From positions 1 to 64,000 of the forward strand of contig NZ_JBNPXF010000001.1 of assembly GCF_050433445.1 (NCBI RefSeq): a DNA stretch of 64,000 bases. Direction: 5' to 3'. The position numbers were made by a program, and so were the translations under genes. The stretch comes from Kroppenstedtia sanguinis. GTDB lineage: Bacteria > Bacillota > Bacilli > Thermoactinomycetales > DSM-45169. The first letter of the stretch is position 1; each line of letters starts with the position of its first letter. Below are positions 56,463 to 64,000 of this stretch, one piece after another. Below the pieces are notes generated by a model that saw only the letters and a list, made by a program, of their open reading frames with translations, was not told the origin of the DNA and did no database searches.

Positions 56463-56551
56463 GGCTCAACCTCTCTTCTATGAAATCATGTTTATAGTAA
56501 AATATGTTTCATAGAATTCAGGGGTCACCGCTATGGCCTAAGCGATGAATA

Positions 56552-56865
56552 CCATTTCTTCACGGTTTTTTCACAATGTTTCTAGTGCCCTTTCAGACGA
56601 CATTGCTCTTGTTTTTCAGCGGGTGGGAACAGGGTGGTGAGGCGGCTCCGGTCTCTTGCAAAGAGCGCAAAGGCTCTCCACCTCCTCACGTCCTTTCCTT
56701 TCTGTGATTTTCTACACAATTTCGTTCTGTTGTTCTTGCGAGCCCAAGGCACTCCATGGGAAACCCCACCCTCCCTGCGTAGCGTGAGGGAGTGAAGAGA
56801 CCCTAACACGACTTGTGTCCTGTAGGTATGACGACTTTTTCACAGTGGATTCGTCACCCTCTCGC
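56552..56865. repeat. Repeat family B, copy B3, split by a family A element
   Basis: Left piece 56552-56585 carries tttttcacaatgtttctag, the family B end. The right piece 56721-56865 carries ttgttcttgcgagccc, atgggaaaccccaccctccctg and a second tttttcaca. Between them lies copy A8. The 598-base gap before the PBP gene holds these repeats; the last 190 bases show nothing I can name. Confidence 0.6.
56586..56720 (-). repeat. Repeat family A, copy A8 (inverted, inside B3)
   Basis: On the minus strand it reads attgtgtagaaaatcacag, then the core ctctttgcaagagaccggag and gccgcctcacc, ending near tgaaagggcacta; close to copy A7 over the full 135 bases. Confidence 0.75.
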
Positions 56866-57060
56866 AAGCATGACAAGTTTTTGGTATCTTAAAGGATGAA
56901 CCGGAATTGTGCTTGGAATGGAAAGCAGGGAGGGTGGAGAAATTTGCGGAGTGCCTTGAGGTGAACCTGTAGGACACCACCGCAGAAAACCATTCCGCTG
57001 TCTGGAGAAGTGAGGAGCAATCACTTATAGGGTTCGGGTGGAAAGGTTGGAATAAAGTCA

Positions 57061-59037
57061 ATGATCAAACCCGGGAAACGGAATGTCAGAGATGGGGAAC
57101 TTACCTTTCAGCGTTTGCACATTTTGTGGCTGATCGTCTTTTTGTTGTTTGTGGCCCTTATTCTCCGCCTGTCATGGGTGCAATTGGGAGGAGGAGAAAA
57201 GTACCGCAAACTGGCGGAGGAAAATAATTTCAAGCAGATTTCCGTGGTGGCGCCCCGTGGCGAGATCTATGATACCAGGGGCAAACTCTTGGTGGGGAAT
57301 GAATCCCTGTTTACGGCGGTTTACCTGGAAACCGATGAAAGCAATGAAGAAAAATTAGCCACTGCGAAGAAACTTTCCAAACTGCTGGACATTCCAGTGA
57401 AGGAAGTTCTGGAAAAAATGGATGTAGGGATAGATAAAAAAGGGAATCCAGTCCCCCGCAAGCAACCTCCCTATTATCCCAAGAAAATAAAGGACCGTTT
57501 GAGCGAGAAAGAAGTGGTGAGGCTCTCAGAGCATCCCTCCGACTATAAAGGAATGAACGTATTTCTGGAACCGCTCCGCAAGTATCGGGAGGATTCCTTT
57601 GCAGTTCAAACCATTGGCTATGTCCGTCCCTTTGCTGGAGCCAAATCATCCCTTGAAAAATATAAAAAAGCTGCCGGAACAGCGGAAGAGGGAGGATATC
57701 TGGATTGGGAACAGGTGGGGATGGATGGGATTGAGTATAGTTTCCAAGATCAGATTCGGGGGCAACACGGATATAAACTGGTCCGTGTCAATTCCACTGG
57801 TAAACCTGTGGAAGTGATCAAGGAAGTGAAACCCCAGCCGGGGAACAATTTGGTTTTGACCCTGGATGAAAAAATGCAACTGGAGACAGAGGATTTTGTG
57901 GAAAAACATCTCCAGCGTCTGAGAAACCAAGCCGGTCGTGAGCACGCGCCCTATGCACGAAACGCATACGCTGTGGCGATGGAAGTGAAAACGGGAAAAA
58001 TTCGCACCATGGTCAGTTATCCCGATTACGATCCAAACATTTGGAACGGATCTGTCACCTCTAAAGACTACAAAAAACTGATGTATACCATCCGTAATGG
58101 AACGATCATGGAAGCCCCCTATGATGCCCGCGGTTCGAATGATCCAGAGAAGGAGACCCAACGGCATCCCTTTTCCACTTTACCACCGGGTTCTACATTT
58201 AAGCCGATGATGGCTTTGATGGCATTAAATGAAGGGATAATTCACCCCTACACCCAGTTTCAAGATCCCGGAAGTTATTATTATGCTCGGGCGACTCCCC
58301 CGGTAAGGAATTCGGGAAATCATAACTATGGGGGATTGGATGTGGATCGGGCCTTACAAAAGTCAGCCAATACGTTTTTTGCTTGGACGGCCAACCGTTG
58401 GTATCAACAGAATGGGAAGAAGAGTGTGCAGCGGTATCAGGACTATACCCATCAGTTTGGCCTGGGGGTTCCCACGGAGGTTCCTTTAAAAGGGGAACAG
58501 GACGGGACGGAAGATTACCTGGCCATGTCGAAGAACTTCTCCGGACTGGGAGCCATGGTCTTGGGCTCCTTCGGCCAAGCCCAGCGTTATACAGCCATGC
58601 AACTAGCTCAGTACACTGCGACACTGGCTAACGATGGAAAACGGATGAAGCCTTTGCTGACAGAGGAGATCCGGAATCCAAAGGGTAAAGTGATCCAGGA
58701 GTACAAACCGGAAGTGCTGAATCGGAGCAAAATCGCTTCCCGTCATTTTCAAACCGTGAAGGGAGGGATGGTCCTAGCTACCCAACCGGGGGGAACTGCA
58801 CCCCATCTATTCAAAAAACTTCCGTTTCAGGTGGCAGCCAAAACCGGGACCTCGGAGCAGGATATTCCGGGACGGGGACGGGTGGAAAATTCCGTTTTTA
58901 TCGCTTTTGCCCCTGCAAAGGATCCTGAGATCGCAGTGGCGGTGATCGTGCCCGAAGGGGGTTACGGAGGGGTTGCCGCCGGACCGATTGCAGAGAAGAT
59001 GGTGGAATTGTATCACAGGGAATTTATGGAACATTAA
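57061..59037 (+). CDS. Class B penicillin-binding protein 2 (PbpA/PbpH-like)
   Basis: A 658-residue transpeptidase: membrane anchor at about residues 19-42, PBP dimerisation domain (APRGEIYDTRGKLL onward), and a transpeptidase domain with SxxK in PPGSTFKPM, SxN in KSANTFF, and KTG in AAKTGTSE. It cross-links peptidoglycan, most likely for side-wall or outgrowth synthesis with a RodA/MreB complex. ATG 57061 is six bases after GGTTGGA-like sequence, so the ribosome site is weak. In B. subtilis pbpA sits beside the MFS gene yqgE; here a YqgE-like gene lies 2.3 kb downstream. Confidence 0.9.
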   Translation: MIKPGKRNVRDGELTFQRLHILWLIVFLLFVALILRLSWVQLGGGEKYRKLAEENNFKQISVVAPRGEIYDTRGKLLVGNESLFTAVYLETDESNEEKLATAKKLSKLLDIPVKEVLEKMDVGIDKKGNPVPRKQPPYYPKKIKDRLSEKEVVRLSEHPSDYKGMNVFLEPLRKYREDSFAVQTIGYVRPFAGAKSSLEKYKKAAGTAEEGGYLDWEQVGMDGIEYSFQDQIRGQHGYKLVRVNSTGKPVEVIKEVKPQPGNNLVLTLDEKMQLETEDFVEKHLQRLRNQAGREHAPYARNAYAVAMEVKTGKIRTMVSYPDYDPNIWNGSVTSKDYKKLMYTIRNGTIMEAPYDARGSNDPEKETQRHPFSTLPPGSTFKPMMALMALNEGIIHPYTQFQDPGSYYYARATPPVRNSGNHNYGGLDVDRALQKSANTFFAWTANRWYQQNGKKSVQRYQDYTHQFGLGVPTEVPLKGEQDGTEDYLAMSKNFSGLGAMVLGSFGQAQRYTAMQLAQYTATLANDGKRMKPLLTEEIRNPKGKVIQEYKPEVLNRSKIASRHFQTVKGGMVLATQPGGTAPHLFKKLPFQVAAKTGTSEQDIPGRGRVENSVFIAFAPAKDPEIAVAVIVPEGGYGGVAAGPIAEKMVELYHREFMEH

Positions 59038-59133
59038 TCCCGAGAGGTGGTTTAGGACTTAACCTGTCAGGGGAAAATGTGGATGGCTGTTTCCTCACCA
59101 CCGTGGTCCTGCAAGTGGGGCGGAGATGAAAAA

Positions 59134-59162
59134 GATCCCATCCTGTTGGACAGGATGGGATC
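59134..59162 (-). terminator. Terminator of the gamma-SASP gene
   Basis: gatcccatcctg/caggatgggatc, perfect 12-bp stem, followed on the minus strand by TTTTTCATC. Confidence 0.8.
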
Positions 59163-59176
59163 CGTTATGCAGGAAA

Positions 59177-59566
59177 TTATTTTTGGTTTTGTTGTTTCTG
59201 GGTTTCGGCCTTTTGGTTTTGCTGCCGAACCCGCTGGGCGTTGGTTTCGGAAGCAAATTCGGTACCAAACTGCTTCTGCTGTTGTTGACCGGCCTGAGCA
59301 GATTGAGCAGCCTGTTGGTTTTGCTGCCGAACCCGCTGAGCGTTGGTTTCGGAAGCAAATTCGGTACCAAACTGTTTCTGCTGTTGTTGGCCAGCCTGAG
59401 CAGATTGAGCAGACTGTTGATTCTGCTGCCGAACTTGTTGGGCGTTGGTCTCGGAAGCAAATTCACTTCCGTATTTTTGACCTTGAGCGCCCTGGGCAGC
59501 CTGTTGGTTTTGCTGTCGAATTCTTTGGGCGTTAGTTTTGGCAGGGCCTTTTGGTTGAAAAGCCAT
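59177..59566 (-). CDS. sspE: Gamma-type small acid-soluble spore protein
   Basis: A 129-residue, Gln- and Ala-rich SASP made of repeated units: SEFASETNAQQVRQQNQQ, then two of TEFASETNAQRVRQQNQ, each opening with the germination protease site (E-F-A). Gamma-type SASP are not DNA-bound; they store amino acids for outgrowth. The first unit is preceded by TNAQRIRQQNQQ. The DNA units (about 100 bases) are nearly identical, so copy number may vary between strains. ATG 59566 follows GGAGGTGA. Confidence 0.92.
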   Translation of the reverse strand: MAFQPKGPAKTNAQRIRQQNQQAAQGAQGQKYGSEFASETNAQQVRQQNQQSAQSAQAGQQQQKQFGTEFASETNAQRVRQQNQQAAQSAQAGQQQQKQFGTEFASETNAQRVRQQNQKAETQKQQNQK

Positions 59567-59653
59567 TTGTATCACCTCCGTGCTATGTATTGTGTCCGAA
59601 AACGAGGGATTCACTCTCAAAGAAAAGTACTATTTATTGCCTGAGGAGGTATC

Positions 59654-60502
59654 ATGAAAGATCGTATCTTGGTGGCAATGTTAAACTGCATGCCAAAAAA
59701 ATCAGTATCCCGTTGGATGGGGCGCCTGGCTCGGTCTCCAAAGAGCCGGAGACTGATTCCCTATTTTATCCGCCGTTTTGATGTAGATTTGAGCCAAGTG
59801 GAAAAACCGGTCTCTCAATACAAAACTTTGCTCGATTTTTTTGTGAGGGGTCTCAAGGAAGGGGCGAGACCGGTGGATCCCGATCCTGAGCGAATCGTCA
59901 GTCCGGTGGATGGGACGATTTCTCAGATGGGAGAAATCCATGAGGGGACACTTCTACAGGCGAAGGGAGTCACCTATACCCTGGAAGCTCTTCTCGGAGG
60001 CGACAGGAAAAAAGTGAGCCAATTCGAGGGGGGCAGATTTATCACCCTTTATCTAAGCCCACGGGATTACCATCGGATTCATACACCGATTCAGGGGCGG
60101 GTGATCGGACTAACTTATATTCCTGGCTCCCTCTTTCCAGTGAATGCCCTGGGTGTGAAACGGGTACGCGGACTTTTTGCTAGAAATGAACGTTTGATCA
60201 CTTTTTTGGAAAGTCTAGCAGGGAAAGTCGCTCTGGTAAAAGTAGGGGCAACCAATGTCGGGAGCATTCGGGTGGTCTATGATCAGGACATCGTAACCAA
60301 TTGTCGGGGGAGGAGGCGGATTCTCAGTCGGGACTATCCAGGGACGGAGGCGTTGGACAAGGGAGAGGAACTGGGCCGATTTGAATTTGGCTCTACGGTG
60401 ATCCTCCTTTTTGAAGTGGATCGCACCGATTGGGTCGGCGATCTTTCTCCAGGAACTATGGTCCGGATGGGCGAGCCGATTGCAACGATTCGAAGGGATT
60501 AG
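59654..60502 (+). CDS. psd: Phosphatidylserine decarboxylase proenzyme
   Basis: A 282-residue enzyme (EC 4.1.1.65) making phosphatidylethanolamine. The self-cleavage site is FGST near residues 247-250 (usual LGST), giving the pyruvoyl cofactor on the new Ser end. Other motifs: VSPVDGTI (Asp of the triad), LSPRDYHRIHTP (the two His), PVNALGVKRV and ATNVGSI. ATG 59654 follows TGAGGAGG. A rhomboid protease gene follows after 25 bases, likely the same transcript. No pssA is seen nearby. Confidence 0.93.
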   Translation: MKDRILVAMLNCMPKKSVSRWMGRLARSPKSRRLIPYFIRRFDVDLSQVEKPVSQYKTLLDFFVRGLKEGARPVDPDPERIVSPVDGTISQMGEIHEGTLLQAKGVTYTLEALLGGDRKKVSQFEGGRFITLYLSPRDYHRIHTPIQGRVIGLTYIPGSLFPVNALGVKRVRGLFARNERLITFLESLAGKVALVKVGATNVGSIRVVYDQDIVTNCRGRRRILSRDYPGTEALDKGEELGRFEFGSTVILLFEVDRTDWVGDLSPGTMVRMGEPIATIRRD

Positions 60503-60527
60503 ACAGGTTGAAGAAGGGGGAAACCCG

Positions 60528-61127
60528 GTGTTTCAGCATACGCAACTTCCTTTCAGGCGTTTTAAATCTTATTTCCCGGTGGTGACCGGGATCTTGGTGA
60601 TCCAGACCCTCCTCTTTTTATTGATGAGCATTAGCGGTGGGTCGACCCATCCATTGGTTTTGTTGCGTTTTGGCGCTTTGGAGAACACAGCATTGTTGAT
60701 CGATGGGGAATGGTGGAGGCTGGTTACTCCTGTGTTTTTGCATATTGGAATCACTCATTTTCTTTTTAATAGTTTTTCCCTCTACCTGTTGGGTCCCCAA
60801 TTGGAATGGCTATTCGGACGGTGGCGGTTCATCATTCTGTATCTGTTGACAGGGGTCATGGGGAATTTAGCCACTGTTTATCTAGGAACAGCAGGAATCA
60901 GCGCCGGAGCTTCCGGTGCCATTTATGGACTGTTGGGAGTTTATGTTTATCTATTCCTGTTTCGCAGGGGGTCCATGGATCCGGATACAGGAAAAGGGTT
61001 GCTGGCTTTGGTGGGGATCAACCTGGTGATCAGTATCATCACGCCTACCATCAATCTTACAGCGCATTTGGGAGGGCTAATTGCAGGTTTCTTACTAGCT
61101 GGTCCCCTGATGAGGCGAAAGATGTAA
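60528..61127 (+). CDS. Rhomboid-family intramembrane serine protease
   Basis: A 199-residue membrane protein with six helices and the rhomboid motifs: HFLFNSFSLY (His and Asn of helix 2), the catalytic serine in SAGASGAIYGLLG (GxSG) and the catalytic histidine in TAHLGGLIAG. Related to GluP/YqgP core domains but without their extensions. GTG 60528 follows AAGGGGG; the longer frame overlaps psd. It cleaves membrane proteins; the target is unknown. Confidence 0.92.
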   Translation: MFQHTQLPFRRFKSYFPVVTGILVIQTLLFLLMSISGGSTHPLVLLRFGALENTALLIDGEWWRLVTPVFLHIGITHFLFNSFSLYLLGPQLEWLFGRWRFIILYLLTGVMGNLATVYLGTAGISAGASGAIYGLLGVYVYLFLFRRGSMDPDTGKGLLALVGINLVISIITPTINLTAHLGGLIAGFLLAGPLMRRKM

Positions 61128-61132
61128 AGAAA

Positions 61133-61350
61133 CAGGGCTGTTGGTTAACCATAAAGTGGATGATGGGAACGAAACGACATCGCCCCATCGTAAAATATGG
61201 CTTGGGGGGACGGGAATGGGGGGACGGCTCCGATCTCTTGCAAAGAGCGAAAGGCTCTTCACCGTCCCACCTCCCGACCTTAGTTCCTACCTAACATAGG
61301 GCGAATCAACACACCTGATCACAATTAACTTTTAATCGGAGTAAAATCAC
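61133..61350 (-). repeat. Repeat family A, copy A9
   Basis: Inverse orientation: the ends cagggctgttggtta (61133) and aatcaacacacctg (61304-61317) face each other, the core ctccgatctcttgcaaagagcg is inside, and the outer flank up to 61350 (ggagtaaaatcac) is shared with copy A2. The stem ggggggacgg / ccgtcccacctccc is kept although the bases differ from A7. Confidence 0.75.
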
Positions 61351-61385
61351 GAGTGAATTGGTTAAGCTATGCTTGGTGAGGTCTT

Positions 61386-62603
61386 ATGCGCTTATGGGAT
61401 CATATCGATCGCTTGGACCGCCCGGCATGGCTTCTTTTAGTTATTAGCGGTTTATATGCCATATCCACTGCGCTGTCCAATACCTTTGTCAATGTTTATC
61501 TCTGGAAATTGCAGCCGAATTTCGCGATCATCGGCTATTACAACCTGGCGAATTATCTGGCGGTAGCGATCACCTTTGTCTTGGCTGGCAGACTGACCAA
61601 ACAAGTGGATCGGGTGATTGCGATCCGGATCGGGGTGGCGTTACAGGCCCTTTTTTATTTGGCCGTGCTTCTGCTGGGAAATCGGTCGGTGGAATGGGTT
61701 TTCCTGCTAGGGTTGTTTCTCGGTGTGGGTTCCGGGTTCTTTTGGTTGTCCTATCATGTACTCTATTTTGAGATCACTGAACGGAACAACCGGGATATTT
61801 ATAATGGAATCCATGGACTGATCACATCAGGGGCAGGAATCTTGGCGCCGGTGATCTCCGGCTGGATTATCACGCGGATTGATCATTTTACCGGTTACCG
61901 ATGGATATTCGCTTTGTCCTTAGTGGTTTTTCTGGTTGCAGTGGCGGTCAGTTTTATGTTGAGTCGGAGAAGTGCCAGCGGGGTCTATCGGCTTAAGGAA
62001 ATCCTATGCTTGGCCTTCGATCGACAAAACCACTGGTATTGGGTCAACCTGGCGATGGTGGCCCAAGGAATCCGAGAAGGTTTGTTCGCTTTTCTGATCA
62101 GTCTGCTGATATTTGTGGCTACAGGCAATGAATTGTCCTTGGGCGGGTATCTGACAGCCTCCTCTGCCATCGCCTTCATCGCGTATTTTATGGTCGGTCG
62201 GTTTATAAAGATCCGCTGGCGGGATGAAAGTATTTTGATTGGCGCGGTGATGTTGGGGGTGGTGGCTCTTCCTCTCCTCTGGGATGTAAATACTTGGGCG
62301 TTGGTGGTGTTGGGCTGGGGAATCGCTCTTTTTTATCCACTGTACTTGGTTCCCTTCACATCGGTAGTGTTTGATGTCATCGGAGAAAACCAGGAGACAG
62401 CACGTCTTCGTGTCGAATATGTGGTAGCCAGAGAACTGGCTTTCAATGTGGGGCGGGTCTTCAGCGTCGCCATTTTCCTGTGGTGGGTGCAGGGGATGTC
62501 CGATCCCTCTGAATTGCGATGGTTGGTTCTGTCTGTGGGCTTTGTCCAACTATTTGCCTGGCTGGCCATTCGTCGGGTCCCATTGTTGGAACAGGAGCCC
62601 TGA
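61386..62603 (+). CDS. MFS transporter, YqgE-like
   Basis: A 405-residue, 11-12-helix major facilitator with a short loop 2-3 (GRLTKQVDRV) and EITERNNRDIYNGIHGLITSGAGILAP. It resembles the B. subtilis YqgE group, whose gene neighbours pbpA; here a PBP2 gene is close by. The substrate is unknown. ATG 61386 follows GGTGAGG. Its upstream region is formed by the end of repeat copy A9, which may provide or influence its promoter. Confidence 0.8.
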   Translation: MRLWDHIDRLDRPAWLLLVISGLYAISTALSNTFVNVYLWKLQPNFAIIGYYNLANYLAVAITFVLAGRLTKQVDRVIAIRIGVALQALFYLAVLLLGNRSVEWVFLLGLFLGVGSGFFWLSYHVLYFEITERNNRDIYNGIHGLITSGAGILAPVISGWIITRIDHFTGYRWIFALSLVVFLVAVAVSFMLSRRSASGVYRLKEILCLAFDRQNHWYWVNLAMVAQGIREGLFAFLISLLIFVATGNELSLGGYLTASSAIAFIAYFMVGRFIKIRWRDESILIGAVMLGVVALPLLWDVNTWALVVLGWGIALFYPLYLVPFTSVVFDVIGENQETARLRVEYVVARELAFNVGRVFSVAIFLWWVQGMSDPSELRWLVLSVGFVQLFAWLAIRRVPLLEQEP

Positions 62604-62630
62604 ATCAGTGGATCAGGGAGTGTGAACCAA

Positions 62631-63599
62631 TTGATAAAGGAAAAACCCCAGGTTCTTGTCACACGGGGAATTCCCCCGAAAGGGCTCGATTTGCTGAACA
62701 AATATTTTGAAGTGACGGTGGGTGCTTGGGATCGCATGTTGAGTCGGGAAGAATTACTCGACTTGGTGAGGGGAAAAGAGGCCTTGTTATCCATGTTAAC
62801 CGACCGGGTGGATGGGGAATTGATGGAGATTGCAACGGACCTGAAAGTGGTCAGCAACTTGGCTGTCGGTTTTGACAATATCGATGTGGAGGAAGCGACC
62901 CGTCGGGGGATCGCCGTCACCCACACACCAGAAGTGTTAACGGATGCGACGGCGGACCTGGCTTTCGCTCTGTTACTGGATGTAGCCCGCCGTGTCACGG
63001 AGGGGGATCGGCTCATCCGGGCGGGGCAGTGGAAAGAGTGGGCTCCTTTATTTCATCTGGGAAAGAATGTGTCGGGATCTACCCTGGGCATCATCGGGTT
63101 GGGGCGCATCGGACAAGCTGTAGCCAAACGGGCCCGAGGTTTTGAGATGAAGGTGGTTTATCATTCTCGAACCCAGCTTCCCTCAGTGGAAGAAAAGCTG
63201 GGGATTCGTTATCTGCCTCTGCAGGAACTGTTGCAACAAGCAGACTTTGTTTCCCTGCATGCCCCATACAATCACCAGACCCATCATCTGATCGGATGGG
63301 AGGCGCTCTCTCAGATGAAAAAGAGTGCTTATCTCATCAATACCTCCCGCGGGGCACTGGTGGATGAACCGGCGTTAGTAAAAGCTTTGCAACAGGGGGA
63401 AATCGCCGGTGCTGGTTTGGATGTGTATGAGGATGAACCCCGGCTCACTTCCGGGTTGGCCGATCTGAATTCGGTAGTGCTGGCTCCCCATCTAGGCAGT
63501 GCCACCTGGGAAACCCGAGGCCAGATGGCTGTGACGGCAGCACAAAATATTGTTGCGGAATTATGCGGTATCGGGGTGGCCAAACGCATCAATCCTTAA
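62631..63599 (+). CDS. D-2-hydroxyacid dehydrogenase (glyoxylate/hydroxypyruvate reductase-like)
   Basis: A 322-residue NAD(P)-linked enzyme: substrate-binding NLAVGFDNIDV, dinucleotide motif GIIGLGRIGQAVAKRA, catalytic Arg in NTSRGALVDE, Glu in YEDEP and His in APHLGSAT. Closest, from memory, to glyoxylate reductase/GyaR. TTG 62631 is chosen because GGGAG is ten bases upstream; GTG 62622 is too close to it. It lies 27 bases after the MFS gene and may be co-transcribed. Confidence 0.88.
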   Translation: MIKEKPQVLVTRGIPPKGLDLLNKYFEVTVGAWDRMLSREELLDLVRGKEALLSMLTDRVDGELMEIATDLKVVSNLAVGFDNIDVEEATRRGIAVTHTPEVLTDATADLAFALLLDVARRVTEGDRLIRAGQWKEWAPLFHLGKNVSGSTLGIIGLGRIGQAVAKRARGFEMKVVYHSRTQLPSVEEKLGIRYLPLQELLQQADFVSLHAPYNHQTHHLIGWEALSQMKKSAYLINTSRGALVDEPALVKALQQGEIAGAGLDVYEDEPRLTSGLADLNSVVLAPHLGSATWETRGQMAVTAAQNIVAELCGIGVAKRINP

Positions 63600-63605
63600 T
63601 GTATT

Positions 63606-63766
63606 TTGAGAAGCGTTGTGATTTACATCGATCTTGGAGGGTCGGAATGGGATTTTCCATTCCGCTTTCGTTGTTCTACCGATTGAAACCTTATCCCCCC
63701 TGCATAGCGTGGGGGAGTGAAGTGACCCCTGTGGGTATGACCGCTTTTTCACAATTTAGTGGTAAG
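63606..63766 (+). repeat. Repeat family B, copy B4
   Basis: Diverged copy: gaagcgttgtgattt, ggaatgggattttccatt, cgttgttctaccgattgaaacc, ccccctgcatagcgtgggggagtgaag and ctttttcaca. It includes the extra block bcatagcgtgag-like also present in B3. It fills the 400-base end of the window together with B5. Confidence 0.65.
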
Positions 63767-63907
63767 CGGAAACCGTCAGGTGCTTAAAGGTTTTTGCAAG
63801 AAAGGTATTGAATTTTGGATGGTATCAACAAGAAGGAGGCGGATGCTGGGGAAAATTCATGGTAGTTAAGAAGCCCAGGGATCCCCCATTATATAGACGA
63901 GATGACT

Positions 63908-64000
63908 GCGTTTGCAGACAGTCGGGATGGGGTTTTACATTGTTCCTGCGAGTCAAAATCGCTCCCTGTGAAACCCCACCCTCCCTGCATGGGCGGGGAG
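63908..64000 (+). repeat. Repeat family B, copy B5 (cut by the window edge)
   Basis: gcgtttgcagac, gtcgggatggggttttaca, ttgttcctgcgagtc, and tgtgaaaccccaccctccctg match B2 closely. Between B4 and B5 (63767-63907) I see no gene. Confidence 0.7.

Noticed and set aside
1..64000. tRNA, rRNA, phage or toxin-antitoxin genes
   Set aside because: I looked for tRNA T-arm and rRNA signatures, phage structural proteins and small paired toxin genes and found none I could support.

Overview
The window looks like chromosome of an endospore-forming, moderately GC-rich Bacillales bacterium. Indicators are alpha/beta and gamma SASP genes, spoVAC-spoVAD-spoVAEb, CotJB-like and YhcN/YlaJ-like spore proteins, AbrB, a YlbF/YlbG pair, YlaN, YugN, a B. 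subtilis-like dct locus, strong AGGAGG ribosome sites and many TTG/GTG starts. The mix of an XPB helicase, MinE, several cytoplasmic subtilases and proline-rich small proteins suggests the Thermoactinomycetaceae (Kroppenstedtia/Desmospora-like). That placement is an inference from gene content. I saw no rRNA or tRNA gene.

Layout. 0-10 kb: a probable IS end next to a broken ABC ATPase, an AbrB-type regulator, an M42 peptidase, a thioesterase, glutaminase, ylaN, a decayed tetR/DUF2306 pair, and a divergent LysR/citrate synthase pair. 10-19 kb: NYN-domain protein, an SDR, Asp23, YugN, then a six-gene GntR/ABC operon with a visible promoter and palindrome, a CBS protein, and a DUF421 gene. 19-24 kb: complete dctP/dctB/dctS/dctR dicarboxylate uptake locus with a cre-like site. 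25-29 kb: spore-germination cluster (YhcN/YlaJ, DUF1657, DUF421-DUF1657, SpoVAC, SpoVAD, SpoVAEb, DUF1657) resembling the spoVA2mob heat-resistance operon. 30-31 kb: T-box-controlled DAHP synthase. 32-38 kb: subtilase, CNNM/CorC protein, MgtE, proline-rich proteins, tandem PrcB-like lipoprotein. 38-42 kb: XPB helicase plus helicase-associated/WYL-like partner. 42-50 kb: ylbF, ylbG, MFS pump, Gly-Pro protein, zinc-ribbon coiled-coil protein, DUF1232, minD and minE, Myb-like regulator, CotJB-like protein, SASP. 50-64 kb: acyl-CoA synthetase, a repeat-rich island, two convergent subtilases, PBP2, gamma-SASP, phosphatidylserine decarboxylase, rhomboid protease, MFS, 2-hydroxyacid dehydrogenase.

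The most unusual layer is not coding. At least two families of dispersed intergenic repeats (called A and B here) recur through the window. Both fold into hairpins, A with apparent compensatory changes between copies, and one A copy sits inside a B copy. A 33-bp minisatellite lies in the same island. Gene-level points of interest are the XPB pair, MinDE without a neighbouring minC, the spoVA2mob-like cluster, an SDR lacking the YxxxK motif, and several frameshifted relics.
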